This document shows, piece by piece, positions 8,350 to 16,065 of a stretch of 64,000 nucleotides of DNA. Below the pieces are notes generated by a model that did no database searches, had not been told where the DNA came from, and saw only the letters and a list, made by a program, of their open reading frames with translations. How positions within the stretch are numbered: the first letter of the stretch is position 1; each line of letters begins with the position of its first letter. The DNA comes from DATKYQ01 sp035528415 (GTDB lineage Bacteria; Myxococcota; B64-G9): contig DATKYQ010000097.1 in NCBI GenBank assembly GCA_035528415.1, forward strand, positions 62,001 to 126,000. Direction: 5' to 3'. A program made the translations under genes and the position numbers.

Positions 8350-8844
8350 CTATTCGAATTTTTCGAAGCGATCTTTGTCGGCTTTACAGATGGGGCACTT
8401 CAAGGGAGGCTCTGGCCTGGCGCATAAATACCCGCAAATCCGGCAGCGCCAGACGGGTAAACTGCGCCCGGTAAATCTTGCCGTATCCTGATCGTTTATT
8501 CCGGCCGTCTTTGAAGATTCGGCATTCCTTCTCTCCGGCACGGGTTTCAGTTCCAGCCTGCCTGCGGCCACTTCCTCGGAGACGTACAAGGCGCAGTAGC
8601 AGGCGCCGTATTCGTCCAGGTCTGCATCCCGGTAGTCACACGGGCAGATCATGTCCAGATCTTTCCCGCGAATCCCGTCCGCCAGTCGGCAGGGGCAAGA
8701 CTGGTAACCGTAGCGTTGCCGGTTGGTGATCAAGCCTTCCATTAGATCGAGGACCAGGTCTTCATCGGGGTTCAGGTTGTAGCCGCTTGCCTCGGCCTCC
8801 TTTTTCAGCTTTTCAAAAAGCTTTTTGGCTTCAGGCGAAATCAT
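8350..8844 (-). CDS. ferredoxin:thioredoxin reductase catalytic-type protein fused to rubredoxin-like domain
   Basis: The 164-residue protein carries the six FTR beta-subunit cysteines in three C-x-C pairs (C50/C52, C67/C69, C82/C84). In FTR they hold a 4Fe-4S cluster next to a redox-active disulfide. A linker of about 40 residues leads to a C-terminal rubredoxin-like iron site (C134-R-I-C137 and C150-P-I-C153). It is the last gene of the operon and overlaps the glutaredoxin stop by ATGA. The likely job is to pass electrons from ferredoxin or rubredoxin to a thioredoxin or glutaredoxin (inference). Confidence 0.88.
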   Translation of the reverse strand: MISPEAKKLFEKLKKEAEASGYNLNPDEDLVLDLMEGLITNRQRYGYQSCPCRLADGIRGKDLDMICPCDYRDADLDEYGACYCALYVSEEVAAGRLELKPVPERRNAESSKTAGINDQDTARFTGRSLPVWRCRICGYLCARPEPPLKCPICKADKDRFEKFE

Positions 8845-9092
8845 AGCCCCAGAACCTCTCTCAGGCGATCCTGGTCGAATCCAACTACCACGGTGTCATC
8901 CACGATGCAGGTCGGAAAACTGCGCCGGGGATTGTGGCGGGCCACTTCCTGCATGGCTTTCTCTTTCTCGGCTCCTTCAAGGAGATCCACGTCGTAAAAC
9001 TCGTATTCAATGTTGTTGCTCTCCAGAAAACGCTTGGTTTTCTTGCACCAACCACAAGTGCTCAATGCGTACAGTTTTACTTTTTCAGGCAT
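8841..9092 (-). CDS. glutaredoxin-family protein
   Basis: An 83-residue thioredoxin-fold protein. The active site C-G-W-C follows beta strand one (K-V-K-L-Y-A-L-S-T). The cis-proline loop is S-F-P-T, and the closing segment V-V-V-G-F-D..L is typical of glutaredoxins. The start is ATG 9092, behind GGAGAAGG; an upstream ATG at 9137 would add 15 unrelated residues and overlap the previous gene. The ATGA overlap with the downstream FTR-like gene suggests that the two proteins form a redox pair. Confidence 0.9.
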   Translation of the reverse strand: MPEKVKLYALSTCGWCKKTKRFLESNNIEYEFYDVDLLEGAEKEKAMQEVARHNPRRSFPTCIVDDTVVVGFDQDRLREVLGL

Positions 9093-9108
9093 GGCCTTCT
9101 CCGTACTG

Positions 9109-9624
9109 CTAAGCTCCATCGAGCCCGGCCCGACCATGCTGCATCATCCAGCCCTCCGGATCTTTGAGGTAGGCCAGGGAATCAGCCAGCGAGAGTTGGT
9201 GCTCCCTTTCGATTCTGGACAGAAACTCGAAGAAATTCTTCTCCATTGGGTTCTGGCATGTCCGGGACAGGTCTGCGTAAAACAGGGCACCCTTGGCCTC
9301 GAACTCGACAGCTTTCTCCAGGGCCTTGACATCATCGTCGTCATGGTTGCGTAAAGATCCGGTCTTGGCTATCATTTCGTCAAGCACCTGCCTGACGTTG
9401 GTGTCTCTTGCCTGGATCGCAACGTCTTTGGGCCATTTGCCCTCGGCGATCAGCTTGTCATTTAGTTCCGCGATCCGGGTCATATGCTCCTTTTCTTCAT
9501 CGGCCAGCTTGTTGAACATCTCGCTTGCCAGCTGATTGTTGGAGCGCTTGGCCTCGTTCTTGTAGAACTCCGCCTCGGTCTTTTCGTTTTTCATCGCCAG
9601 TTCTATAGACGCCATGTAGTCCAT
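9109..9624 (-). CDS. rubrerythrin-like ferritin-fold protein (1)
   Basis: 171 residues, a four-helix ferritin-like diiron protein. Two E-x2-x-H type iron motifs are visible: E-F-Y in helix 1 with E-E-K-E-H in helix 2, and E-A-K-G-A-L-F-Y with E-R-E-H in helices 3 and 4. There is no rubredoxin domain, so electrons must come from a separate partner; the FTR-rubredoxin fusion and glutaredoxin genes are next door. Family role: peroxide reduction in anaerobes. Confidence 0.88.
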   Translation of the reverse strand: MDYMASIELAMKNEKTEAEFYKNEAKRSNNQLASEMFNKLADEEKEHMTRIAELNDKLIAEGKWPKDVAIQARDTNVRQVLDEMIAKTGSLRNHDDDDVKALEKAVEFEAKGALFYADLSRTCQNPMEKNFFEFLSRIEREHQLSLADSLAYLKDPEGWMMQHGRAGLDGA

Positions 9625-9684
9625 GGTTTTTCTCCTTGGGTAGGGGATCCTGAAAAATATTCTCCCGGAAGCCGGTAAGGCTGC

Positions 9685-10197
9685 CTAGAATGGCGCAAAA
9701 CCTCCCCCGGCCCAGTAATCTTCTTTCAAGGATTCCTGTTGGCGCAGCAGGGCATGGTAATGACCGGACTCCCAATCGGACAGCCGATCGTAGAAAGCCC
9801 GAACCTCGGGGATATCCGCCAGATCGGATTGCTTTTTGTAGTATTGCTGGGAATTGAGCTCCAGTTGGATGCCAATGGACAAGGCGCTCATTTCAAAGTG
9901 AGCGTCGGAGATACGGTTCTTTATGGCTTCCGAAAAAATCGGGTTTTCGCCCTTCAACTCGGCAGGCGTCCCCAGGCTGATCGTCTTGTCCACCCGGCCC
10001 GTCTCAACGAGAGACTGGTGCTGCTTTTTCAGAAAACTCATGTGCGCCCGCTCTTCCAGCGCCAGGGTCTCGAATATCTCCTGACCCTTCTCGTCTTTGA
10101 TGTTGCCCGCGGCCATTGTGTAGAAATGGTATCCGTCCGATTCGTTCCTGATGGCCTGCTGCAAGCCTTCGATAATTAGTTTTTTTGGATCACTCAT
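9685..10197 (-). CDS. rubrerythrin-like ferritin-fold protein (2)
   Basis: 170 residues with the same helical plan as its neighbours: E-S-D-G-Y-H-F-Y in helix 1, E-E-R-A-H in helix 2, E-L-N-S-Q-Q-Y-Y in helix 3 and E-S-G-H-Y-H in helix 4, giving the diiron ligands. It lacks a rubredoxin domain. It ends in a glycine- and aromatic-rich tail (W-A-G-G-G-F-A-P-F). It is paralogous to but well diverged from the genes on either side, so this is an old duplication rather than a recent one. Confidence 0.85.
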   Translation of the reverse strand: MSDPKKLIIEGLQQAIRNESDGYHFYTMAAGNIKDEKGQEIFETLALEERAHMSFLKKQHQSLVETGRVDKTISLGTPAELKGENPIFSEAIKNRISDAHFEMSALSIGIQLELNSQQYYKKQSDLADIPEVRAFYDRLSDWESGHYHALLRQQESLKEDYWAGGGFAPF

Positions 10198-10219
10198 TTT
10201 TTACTCCAGTATGTTTTAT

Positions 10220-10729
10220 TTATCCGGCTTCCAGATCGAATTCCTTGTAATCGAACCAGTAGCCCAGGCCCTTAAGGTTGTCCAACTCAGCCTGGACGAT
10301 AATTATATGCCCATCTTCGATTTCAACGAATGGTTCGAAAAGCGCTTGACCTTGTTCATCCAGTTCGCGCACCATTTGCCTGTAGAAGTTGCTGGTTTCC
10401 TGCTCGGCTTTCAATGCCTGCTTGAGAAGCTCTGTATCGTCGGCGCAATCGACACCTGAAACCCTGGACTCGAGCTTCTTGAGGCTTTCGGCGACATCCT
10501 CCCTGGACGGGAAAACCGTCTTCACTACTTCCGGTGTCACCCGCCCGGTCTGTTTCCATTCATCTAACTTTTGAGAAAGATAGTCCAGGTGCTGCTGCTC
10601 TTCATCGGCCAGAACGCCGAGGATTCCGCTGCCGGTCTCGTCGCCGCAACTTTCGCTCCCCTGGCGGTAGATATCCCTTACCCTTGTCTCGTATTGGATT
10701 GCTGTGACTATGGCTTGTTCGATGTTCAT
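10220..10729 (-). CDS. rubrerythrin-like ferritin-fold protein (3)
   Basis: 169 residues. The motifs are Y-E-T-R-V-R-D-I-Y, D-E-E-Q-Q-H-L, E-Q-E-T-S-N-F-Y and E-I-E-D-G-H, a complete diiron set. Its ATG is 2 nt from the stop of the upstream DUF255 gene, so translation is probably coupled. No rubredoxin domain. The most divergent of the three, with an extra long loop rich in acidic residues between helices 2 and 3. Confidence 0.85.
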   Translation of the reverse strand: MNIEQAIVTAIQYETRVRDIYRQGSESCGDETGSGILGVLADEEQQHLDYLSQKLDEWKQTGRVTPEVVKTVFPSREDVAESLKKLESRVSGVDCADDTELLKQALKAEQETSNFYRQMVRELDEQGQALFEPFVEIEDGHIIIVQAELDNLKGLGYWFDYKEFDLEAG

Positions 10730-10731
10730 GA

Positions 10732-12915
10732 TCAGTTTATGTCCTCCGGTATGGATTTATCGGACATTCTTTCCTTCTCTCTTTCTACAGTCAACTGATT
10801 TACCAAACCGTCTGAAATCTGCCTCGCAAGCGTTGCCGGATCGTGGGTGGGCTTCTTGCAGGCCCCGAGACGGCAGACATAAGCAGTCGGCTTGCCGCCC
10901 GTGGCGCGTTTGCCCACTACGGCCGGCATGATCTTGACGGCTTCCGGGGAGGGGCCGTCCGCGGGCAGAAGCGTAAGCACGGCGTAAGACGGCATCCGGC
11001 GATGGAACTCAGCTAGCATCTCTTTTGTGGCACTCGCCAGTGGATCGCCGCAGACAACAACCTCGTAGAAAGGCCCCCGGTATTTCAGAGCCGCATCGAA
11101 CCAGCCCGCCATCTCCAGCCCCGCGCCGCGCATCAAGGTTGCGTAGGCGTCGATATCAGACTCAACTTGCTTGCGATAATTGTCGTTACCGGTCAGTGCC
11201 GCCGCAACCAGCAGAGCTTGCAGCATGGCCGAGTTTCCAGATGGGATCACTCCATCTGTGATCTTCATCTGGCGCCCCAGCGGCGCATCTTGTCCCTTGC
11301 CCGTCAAATAGAAGGCCGCATTGGGATGCCTGAAGTTCTGTTCGGCATATTCGATCAGACCAAGAGCGCGCTCGAGTTGCTTCAATTCACCCGTGGCCTG
11401 ATAGAGGTCGAACAGGCCAACCGCTAAGAACGCATAGTCGTCCAGAATACCGTCGTGCTCGGCTGCTCCATCGTAAGACGATCGCAACAGGGCGCCGGCT
11501 TCGGTGTGATGGGTCGTCATCAAGAAGTCGGCGGTTTTCTCGGCCGCCTGGCGATACGATTTCTCTCCGAACAGGCTGTACCCCCGGGCCAGAGAAGATA
11601 TGACCAGCCCGTTCCAGGATGTGATCACTTTGCGGTCGAGACCGGGTGGCGTTCTTTTTGATCGGGCCTTACGAAGCAATGGTCGGTATTTGTCGAACAG
11701 GCCCGCGATCTCGGCCCGCTCACGTCCGAACTTTACAGATAGCCCGGCCGGGTCGGTTCGGCGGGTGAGAATGCTCTTGCCCTCGAAGTTGCCGTCAGAC
11801 GTAATACCGAGCAGCGCGGAAATAACCGGGCCGTCCCGTTTGCCGACCACGGCGGTTATTTCTTCGGGCGTCCAGAGGTAAAAAGAGCCCTCGCTGCCGC
11901 CGCTGTCGGCGTCGAAGCTTGCGAAGAAGCCGCCCTCGGGGCCGCTCATTTCGCGGATCATGAAATTCAGGGTTTGACGGGCGATCTGTGTGTAGCGACT
12001 TTCTCCAAAAACCGCCGCGGCCTCGATATACAGATTGGCGATCAACGCGTTGTCATAGAGCATCTTCTCGAAGTGCGGCACCAGCCAGGTGCGCTCGGTT
12101 GTGTAGCGATGAAACCCGCCTCCAATATGATCCTGGATGCCTCCCGAGCCCATTTGGTCGAGTGTTGTGCGTAGGGCTGCGGCAAGTTCGTCGTCGGGGC
12201 TCTTTCGGTAGTAGTGCAGCAGGAACGACCAGGTTGTGGGCATGGGAAACTTCATTCTGTTTCTGAAGCCGCCCCACTCACGGTCGGAATCGTGTTTTGC
12301 CGTCGAGATGACCTTGTTGAATGCCTGATCGTCCATGCTGCCGGGTTTGGTTTCCAGTTCACGGGAAATGTGCGCAAACACCGTTTGCGCCTGGGATTCG
12401 ATCTGTGAGCGGTTGCTTGTGAAGATTTCATCGATCCGGCTTATCAACGCCACGAATTGCGCGCGCGGCAAGTAGGTGCCTCCAAAGAACGGTTTTTGCG
12501 CGGGAGTCAGAAATACCGACATCGGCCACCCGCCGTTGCCGGTCATGGCCAGCACCGCATCCATAAAGACCTTGTCCAGATCGGGTCGTTCCTCGCGATC
12601 TACCTTTATGCAGATGAAATGAGTGTTGATGAATCCGGCCACGGACTCGTCCTCGAAGACTTCCCTTTCCATCACGTGACACCAGTGACAGGAAGAATAG
12701 CCGATGGAGACAAAAATCGGTTTGTCTTCGAGCCGGGCGCGTTCGAGCGCCTCTTTTCCCCACGGGTACCAGTCGACGGGATTGTGGGCGTGTTGTCTCA
12801 GGTAGAGAGATTTTTGGTTCATGAGGCGGTTGCCTTCCCGTCGAATCACCTTCGGAGGGAGAGGAACATGGCTCTCAGTCGAAGACGATCGAGCCTGGTT
12901 ATTTTGGTATTTCAT
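10732..12915 (-). CDS. DUF255 / YyaL-type thioredoxin-fold protein
   Basis: 727 residues. The N-terminal DUF255 thioredoxin-like domain has the C-H-W-C-H motif (S-S-C-H-W-C-H-V-M-E) and the usual lead N-P-V-D-W-Y-P-W-G. It is followed by an (alpha/alpha)6 barrel resembling N-acylglucosamine 2-epimerase, with F-D-A-D-S and N-G-L-V-I-S motifs. The biochemical role of the family is not settled. I start at ATG 12915 behind GGGAGG, because the longer frame to 13026 contains the sigma-54 promoter. It is the first gene of the rubrerythrin operon. Confidence 0.92.
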   Translation of the reverse strand: MKYQNNQARSSSTESHVPLPPKVIRREGNRLMNQKSLYLRQHAHNPVDWYPWGKEALERARLEDKPIFVSIGYSSCHWCHVMEREVFEDESVAGFINTHFICIKVDREERPDLDKVFMDAVLAMTGNGGWPMSVFLTPAQKPFFGGTYLPRAQFVALISRIDEIFTSNRSQIESQAQTVFAHISRELETKPGSMDDQAFNKVISTAKHDSDREWGGFRNRMKFPMPTTWSFLLHYYRKSPDDELAAALRTTLDQMGSGGIQDHIGGGFHRYTTERTWLVPHFEKMLYDNALIANLYIEAAAVFGESRYTQIARQTLNFMIREMSGPEGGFFASFDADSGGSEGSFYLWTPEEITAVVGKRDGPVISALLGITSDGNFEGKSILTRRTDPAGLSVKFGRERAEIAGLFDKYRPLLRKARSKRTPPGLDRKVITSWNGLVISSLARGYSLFGEKSYRQAAEKTADFLMTTHHTEAGALLRSSYDGAAEHDGILDDYAFLAVGLFDLYQATGELKQLERALGLIEYAEQNFRHPNAAFYLTGKGQDAPLGRQMKITDGVIPSGNSAMLQALLVAAALTGNDNYRKQVESDIDAYATLMRGAGLEMAGWFDAALKYRGPFYEVVVCGDPLASATKEMLAEFHRRMPSYAVLTLLPADGPSPEAVKIMPAVVGKRATGGKPTAYVCRLGACKKPTHDPATLARQISDGLVNQLTVEREKERMSDKSIPEDIN

Positions 12916-12941
12916 CGCCACGCCTCCCTCTTGCCAATAGT

Positions 12942-12957
12942 AGCAAACTTGGTGCCA
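12942..12957 (-). promoter_or_regulatory. sigma-54 promoter of the DUF255-rubrerythrin-glutaredoxin-FTR operon
   Basis: The minus strand reads TGGCACCAAGTTTGCT, a full match to the -24/-12 consensus (TGGCAC, five bases, TTGCT). It lies 27 nt before the ATG at 12915, which leaves room for a short leader and the ribosome site. Two TGTCTCA-type motifs lie 84 to 120 nt upstream. Confidence 0.9.
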
Positions 12958-13040
12958 TACGCCGCCAAGATTTGCTTCCAAAAGACATCTGTAATTACAG
13001 GTTGTTGCCAGTGTGGACGCATACATGTCCAGGTGTGCCG

Positions 13041-13083
13041 TGTCTCAGATTCATCGATTGATACAGATTATTTAGTTGAGACA
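13041..13083. promoter_or_regulatory. candidate shared enhancer region, TGTCTCA...TGAGACA
   Basis: TGTCTCA at 13041-13047 and TGAGACA at 13077-13083 form an inverted pair. TGATACA at 13059-13065 gives an imperfect palindrome with the first arm. The first arm lies 84 nt from both divergent -24 boxes (12957 and 13131), so one site could serve both promoters. The heptamer matches the direct repeats at 6376-6393. Confidence 0.6.
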
Positions 13084-13130
13084 TTTTTTCGAGAGGCCAA
13101 TAATCGGTACTTTAGGCAAACTGTGAAATA

Positions 13131-13146
13131 TGGCACACGACTTGCT
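13131..13146 (+). promoter_or_regulatory. sigma-54 promoter of the ferritin gene
   Basis: TGGCACACGACTTGCT is a full consensus match. The predicted start site is near 13157, giving a leader of about 48 nt before the ferritin ATG at 13205. Confidence 0.9.
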
Positions 13147-13204
13147 TAAATGCCATCAGGTGCCATAGTTCCTGATTGCATAAAAAACGAAAAGGAGAAA
13201 AATC

Positions 13205-13741
13205 ATGCTCAATGAAAAAGTAGAAAAGGCCCTCAACGAACAGATCAACGCTGAGATGTTCTCTTCTTATCTTTATCTTTCGATGTCCGCCTACTTCCAG
13301 TCTTTGAACATGGCGGGATTCGCCGGTTGGATGAAGGTCCAGGCGCTCGAGGAACTGTATCACGCCATGAAGATCTACGGCTACATCGAAGAGCGTGGCG
13401 GCAGGGTTACACTGGAGACCATCGAAAAGCCGACCCGCCAGTGGGAATCTCCGCTGAATGCCTTCGAAGCCGCCTATCAGCATGAGCGGAAGGTCAGCGG
13501 CATGATCGACCAACTGGTAAACCTTGCAATAGACGAGCGTGACCACGCCTCGAACAATTTCCTGCAGTGGTTCGTGTCCGAGCAAGTCGAGGAAGAGGCC
13601 ACAGCCGACGGCGTGGTGCAGAAGCTCAAGCTGGCTGGAAATCAGGGCAGCGGACTCTTCATGCTCGATCGTGAAATGGCCATGAGGGCGTTCAACTTGC
13701 CGCCGGATCTCAAGATCAACGTTCTGACCGCCCAAGTCTGA
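13205..13741 (+). CDS. ftnA: ferritin
   Basis: A 178-residue bacterial non-haem ferritin that stores iron in a 24-mer shell and oxidises Fe(II). Ferroxidase ligands are seen: E in I-N-A-E-M-F-S-S-Y, E-E-L-Y-H in helix B, and E-R-D-H and E-Q-V-E-E-E in helices C-D. Good ribosome site (AAAGGAG) before ATG. It is transcribed away from the rubrerythrin operon from its own sigma-54 promoter. By limiting free iron it lowers Fenton chemistry, which fits the surrounding oxygen-defence genes. Confidence 0.95.
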   Translation: MLNEKVEKALNEQINAEMFSSYLYLSMSAYFQSLNMAGFAGWMKVQALEELYHAMKIYGYIEERGGRVTLETIEKPTRQWESPLNAFEAAYQHERKVSGMIDQLVNLAIDERDHASNNFLQWFVSEQVEEEATADGVVQKLKLAGNQGSGLFMLDREMAMRAFNLPPDLKINVLTAQV

Positions 13742-13752
13742 GATGAGTTCGC

Positions 13753-14808
13753 ATGCGTAGGGTGTTCTTCTGGCTGGCCAGGTGCTTGTTTTCGAAGCCC
13801 ACGGCCGAAACAGTCTCGCCGGGCGATGCAGAAAGAATCCTGGTGGTGCGCGTCGACGAGCGCGTGGGAAACCTGGTTACCATGCAGTCGTTGTTGGACG
13901 CGCTTCACAGGGGCCTGCCCGGCGCCGAAGTAGGCTTGCTTGCGAGCTCAAGGGCCGCACAGGTGGCCGACAGGTTGCAGGGAATACACTGGTTGCACAA
14001 GCTGGACAAGAGATGGTTCTTCAAAAGACACGGACTGTGGCGAAAAAAGATCTCCGAAGTGCGATCAATCGGTTACCAGGTCGCACTGGACGCCAGTGCC
14101 TGGCACGAGTTTTCACATACCCACGCCGCCTTGACCTATTACTCGGGCGCGCCCGTGCGTATCGGCTTCGATCGGGGCGCAGAAAGTGGCTTTCACACGA
14201 TCGTGGTTCGCCCCGGACCCGCCAACGAGCACGAACTCGCACAGCGAATGCGCCTGCTTGTCCCGCTTGGGATTGAAATGGAGCCGCCCGAACTGCGTTC
14301 CTCGATGGGCGCCGGGCACAAGGGCGACTGGGAGCGGTGGCTGCTCATGAAGGAGGCCGGCAGGCCGAGAGTCGGCATCTGGGCCGGGTCCCGTAAGCAG
14401 GAACGCCGCTGGCCGTTGGATTACTACGTTGAGTTGGGCAAACGACTTCTGTCTTCAGGGGCTGGAAGCCTGGTGGCACTCTGGGGGCCGGGGGAAGAGA
14501 GCCTGCGCGATGAGCTGCTCTCGGCGATTCCCCACGGACTGACCGCAACTCCCATGACTTCAGTGGATGAACTGGCCGCATTGATGCGCGGACTGGACCT
14601 GGTTGTGACCAACGATACCGGACCCATGCACCTGGCCGTGGCGGTGGGCACACCGACGGTATGCCTGTTCGCCTCGGGAGATCCCGATCGTTGGGGGCAT
14701 CCGTACTCCCGGGTGATAAACCTCGCATCTCCCGGTTCGGACATCAAAGAGGTGGAGCAGGCGTCGGATGCTTGTCGAAAACTTCTTTCACGGACGTCAT
14801 CCGAATGA
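13753..14808 (+). CDS. GT9-family glycosyltransferase (heptosyltransferase-like)
   Basis: 351 residues with the two-domain GT-B plan of ADP-heptose:LPS heptosyltransferases. The N-domain begins I-L-V-V-R-V-D-E-R-V-G-N. The C-terminal nucleotide-sugar site shows T-N-D-T-G-P-M-H-L-A-V-A-V-G-T-P, the family signature. The enzyme probably adds a sugar to the lipopolysaccharide core at the inner membrane. It starts 11 nt after the ferritin stop, so it may be partly co-transcribed with it. It overlaps the end of the convergent ATPase-SLOG gene by 12 nt. Confidence 0.85.
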   Translation: MRRVFFWLARCLFSKPTAETVSPGDAERILVVRVDERVGNLVTMQSLLDALHRGLPGAEVGLLASSRAAQVADRLQGIHWLHKLDKRWFFKRHGLWRKKISEVRSIGYQVALDASAWHEFSHTHAALTYYSGAPVRIGFDRGAESGFHTIVVRPGPANEHELAQRMRLLVPLGIEMEPPELRSSMGAGHKGDWERWLLMKEAGRPRVGIWAGSRKQERRWPLDYYVELGKRLLSSGAGSLVALWGPGEESLRDELLSAIPHGLTATPMTSVDELAALMRGLDLVVTNDTGPMHLAVAVGTPTVCLFASGDPDRWGHPYSRVINLASPGSDIKEVEQASDACRKLLSRTSSE

Positions 14809-16065
14809 ACGGGCGAAGAGCTCCTCGATGGCCTCGCGACCGTGCTCGGTGAGATGGCGTGTGCCGGTGCCGCAGAAGCGGTAGTGGCTTATCAGCGGCG
14901 GATCGCAGGCGCGCCAGTCGTGCCCGAACCACTCGTACCAGGTGTTAAGCTGCTGATCGTAGACCCAGATCGGCTTGTTTTGTTTCTTGGCCAGTTCGAC
15001 GGCCCAGCCAGTGCCGCCCTTGACGGTGCCGCCCTTCTGAACCACTCCTACGCAAAAGACCTCGCCGGCGGGGTTGACCTGATGCCATATGGATTGAAGC
15101 ACTTTTCGAAATCTCTGGCTGGGTTCGAAGTCGCGCTTCATTCGAGCGCGCAGATAGGCGAAACTTACATCGCCCAGAGCCAACTCGCCGGGTTCGAGTA
15201 CCACCAGTCCGCGCTGACGGCTGGTTTGGCGGCCGGCGAACGAGAAGTTGCGCTCGGCAAGTCCGTGCCGTTCGGCGCATTCTCCGAAGGCCAACTCAGC
15301 GCCGTCCGCCGCTCCGGACAGCAGGGTGAATTCGGCTGCGCGGCGAACCGCCTTGCCGCCGCCGGAAACGGGGGCCAACGTGCCGGGATCTAGGTCAAGC
15401 TGCTCGCCTTTTTTTTCGGCGTCGGCCGCCAGCAACTGCGCCCGGATAAGTTCTCCCTGAGGCAGCAGCAAGATCACAGGATAAAAGCCGGCGGCAATTT
15501 GATTCGGTATTCGGCCGAGGTTCGCCCCGGACTGGTCACGGTGTATGTTGAAACTCAGCCATAGGCGGGCGCCGTAGCGCTCGGTCGCCTCGGCCATGGC
15601 CGCAAACCGGTCGGCCAGTTGGGACAGGTCGGCGCCGTCGATAAGCACCAGGCCGGGGTTCAAACCCAGGTGCTGGTGATAGCTTTTCAGGATGGCTGAC
15701 AGGCGATCGGCCGTGAGATCTCCATCGAGCATGGCCTGGATGGCCCGCCGGCGGCCGGTCTCAACCTGGATCTGCTCACGTTCCGCGGAATCACGCGTCT
15801 GCAGGCGCTCGGCCAGAAGCTCGTCGTAGCGCGCCTCGACACGGGTCAGGTTCGAACCCAAAGCGACATGCAGTACCTCGCCGCCTTCCAGAAGCTCATC
15901 CAGGGCGAGTTGGATAAGAAAAGCGGTCTTGCCGACACCCGGCCGCGCCAGTACGGCCGCGGGCATGTCGTTTTCAGGGTGCCGGCCGGTCTGTCGCTCG
16001 ATCCACTTCGACAGGGTTTCGTTTTGCTTGTAATTCGTCTCGGCCACGATTCCTCCCCGCCTCAT
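14797..16065 (-). CDS. RecA-fold ATPase fused to a SLOG-like Rossmann domain
   Basis: 422 residues. The N-terminal half is a RecA/DnaB-like ATPase: Walker A A-R-P-G-V-G-K-T at 40-47 and a Walker B-like strand L-V-L-I-D-G-A-D near 138-145. The C-terminal ~190 residues form a separate domain with D-G-A-E, G-D-V-S, V-K-G-G-T-G-W-A-V-E-L-A-K and F-C-G-T-G-T-R. This resembles SLOG/LOG-type nucleotide-binding Rossmann proteins usually found alone. Its ATG overlaps the EF-G stop (ATGA). A GTG at 16047 behind GGGGAGG is an alternative start. Function unknown. Confidence 0.65.
   Translation of the reverse strand: MRRGGIVAETNYKQNETLSKWIERQTGRHPENDMPAAVLARPGVGKTAFLIQLALDELLEGGEVLHVALGSNLTRVEARYDELLAERLQTRDSAEREQIQVETGRRRAIQAMLDGDLTADRLSAILKSYHQHLGLNPGLVLIDGADLSQLADRFAAMAEATERYGARLWLSFNIHRDQSGANLGRIPNQIAAGFYPVILLLPQGELIRAQLLAADAEKKGEQLDLDPGTLAPVSGGGKAVRRAAEFTLLSGAADGAELAFGECAERHGLAERNFSFAGRQTSRQRGLVVLEPGELALGDVSFAYLRARMKRDFEPSQRFRKVLQSIWHQVNPAGEVFCVGVVQKGGTVKGGTGWAVELAKKQNKPIWVYDQQLNTWYEWFGHDWRACDPPLISHYRFCGTGTRHLTEHGREAIEELFARSFG

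Noticed and set aside
12916..13026. N-terminal extension of the DUF255 protein up to 13026
   Set aside because: It would place the consensus sigma-54 promoter inside the coding sequence. The ATG at 12915 has a ribosome site, and homologues begin near there.
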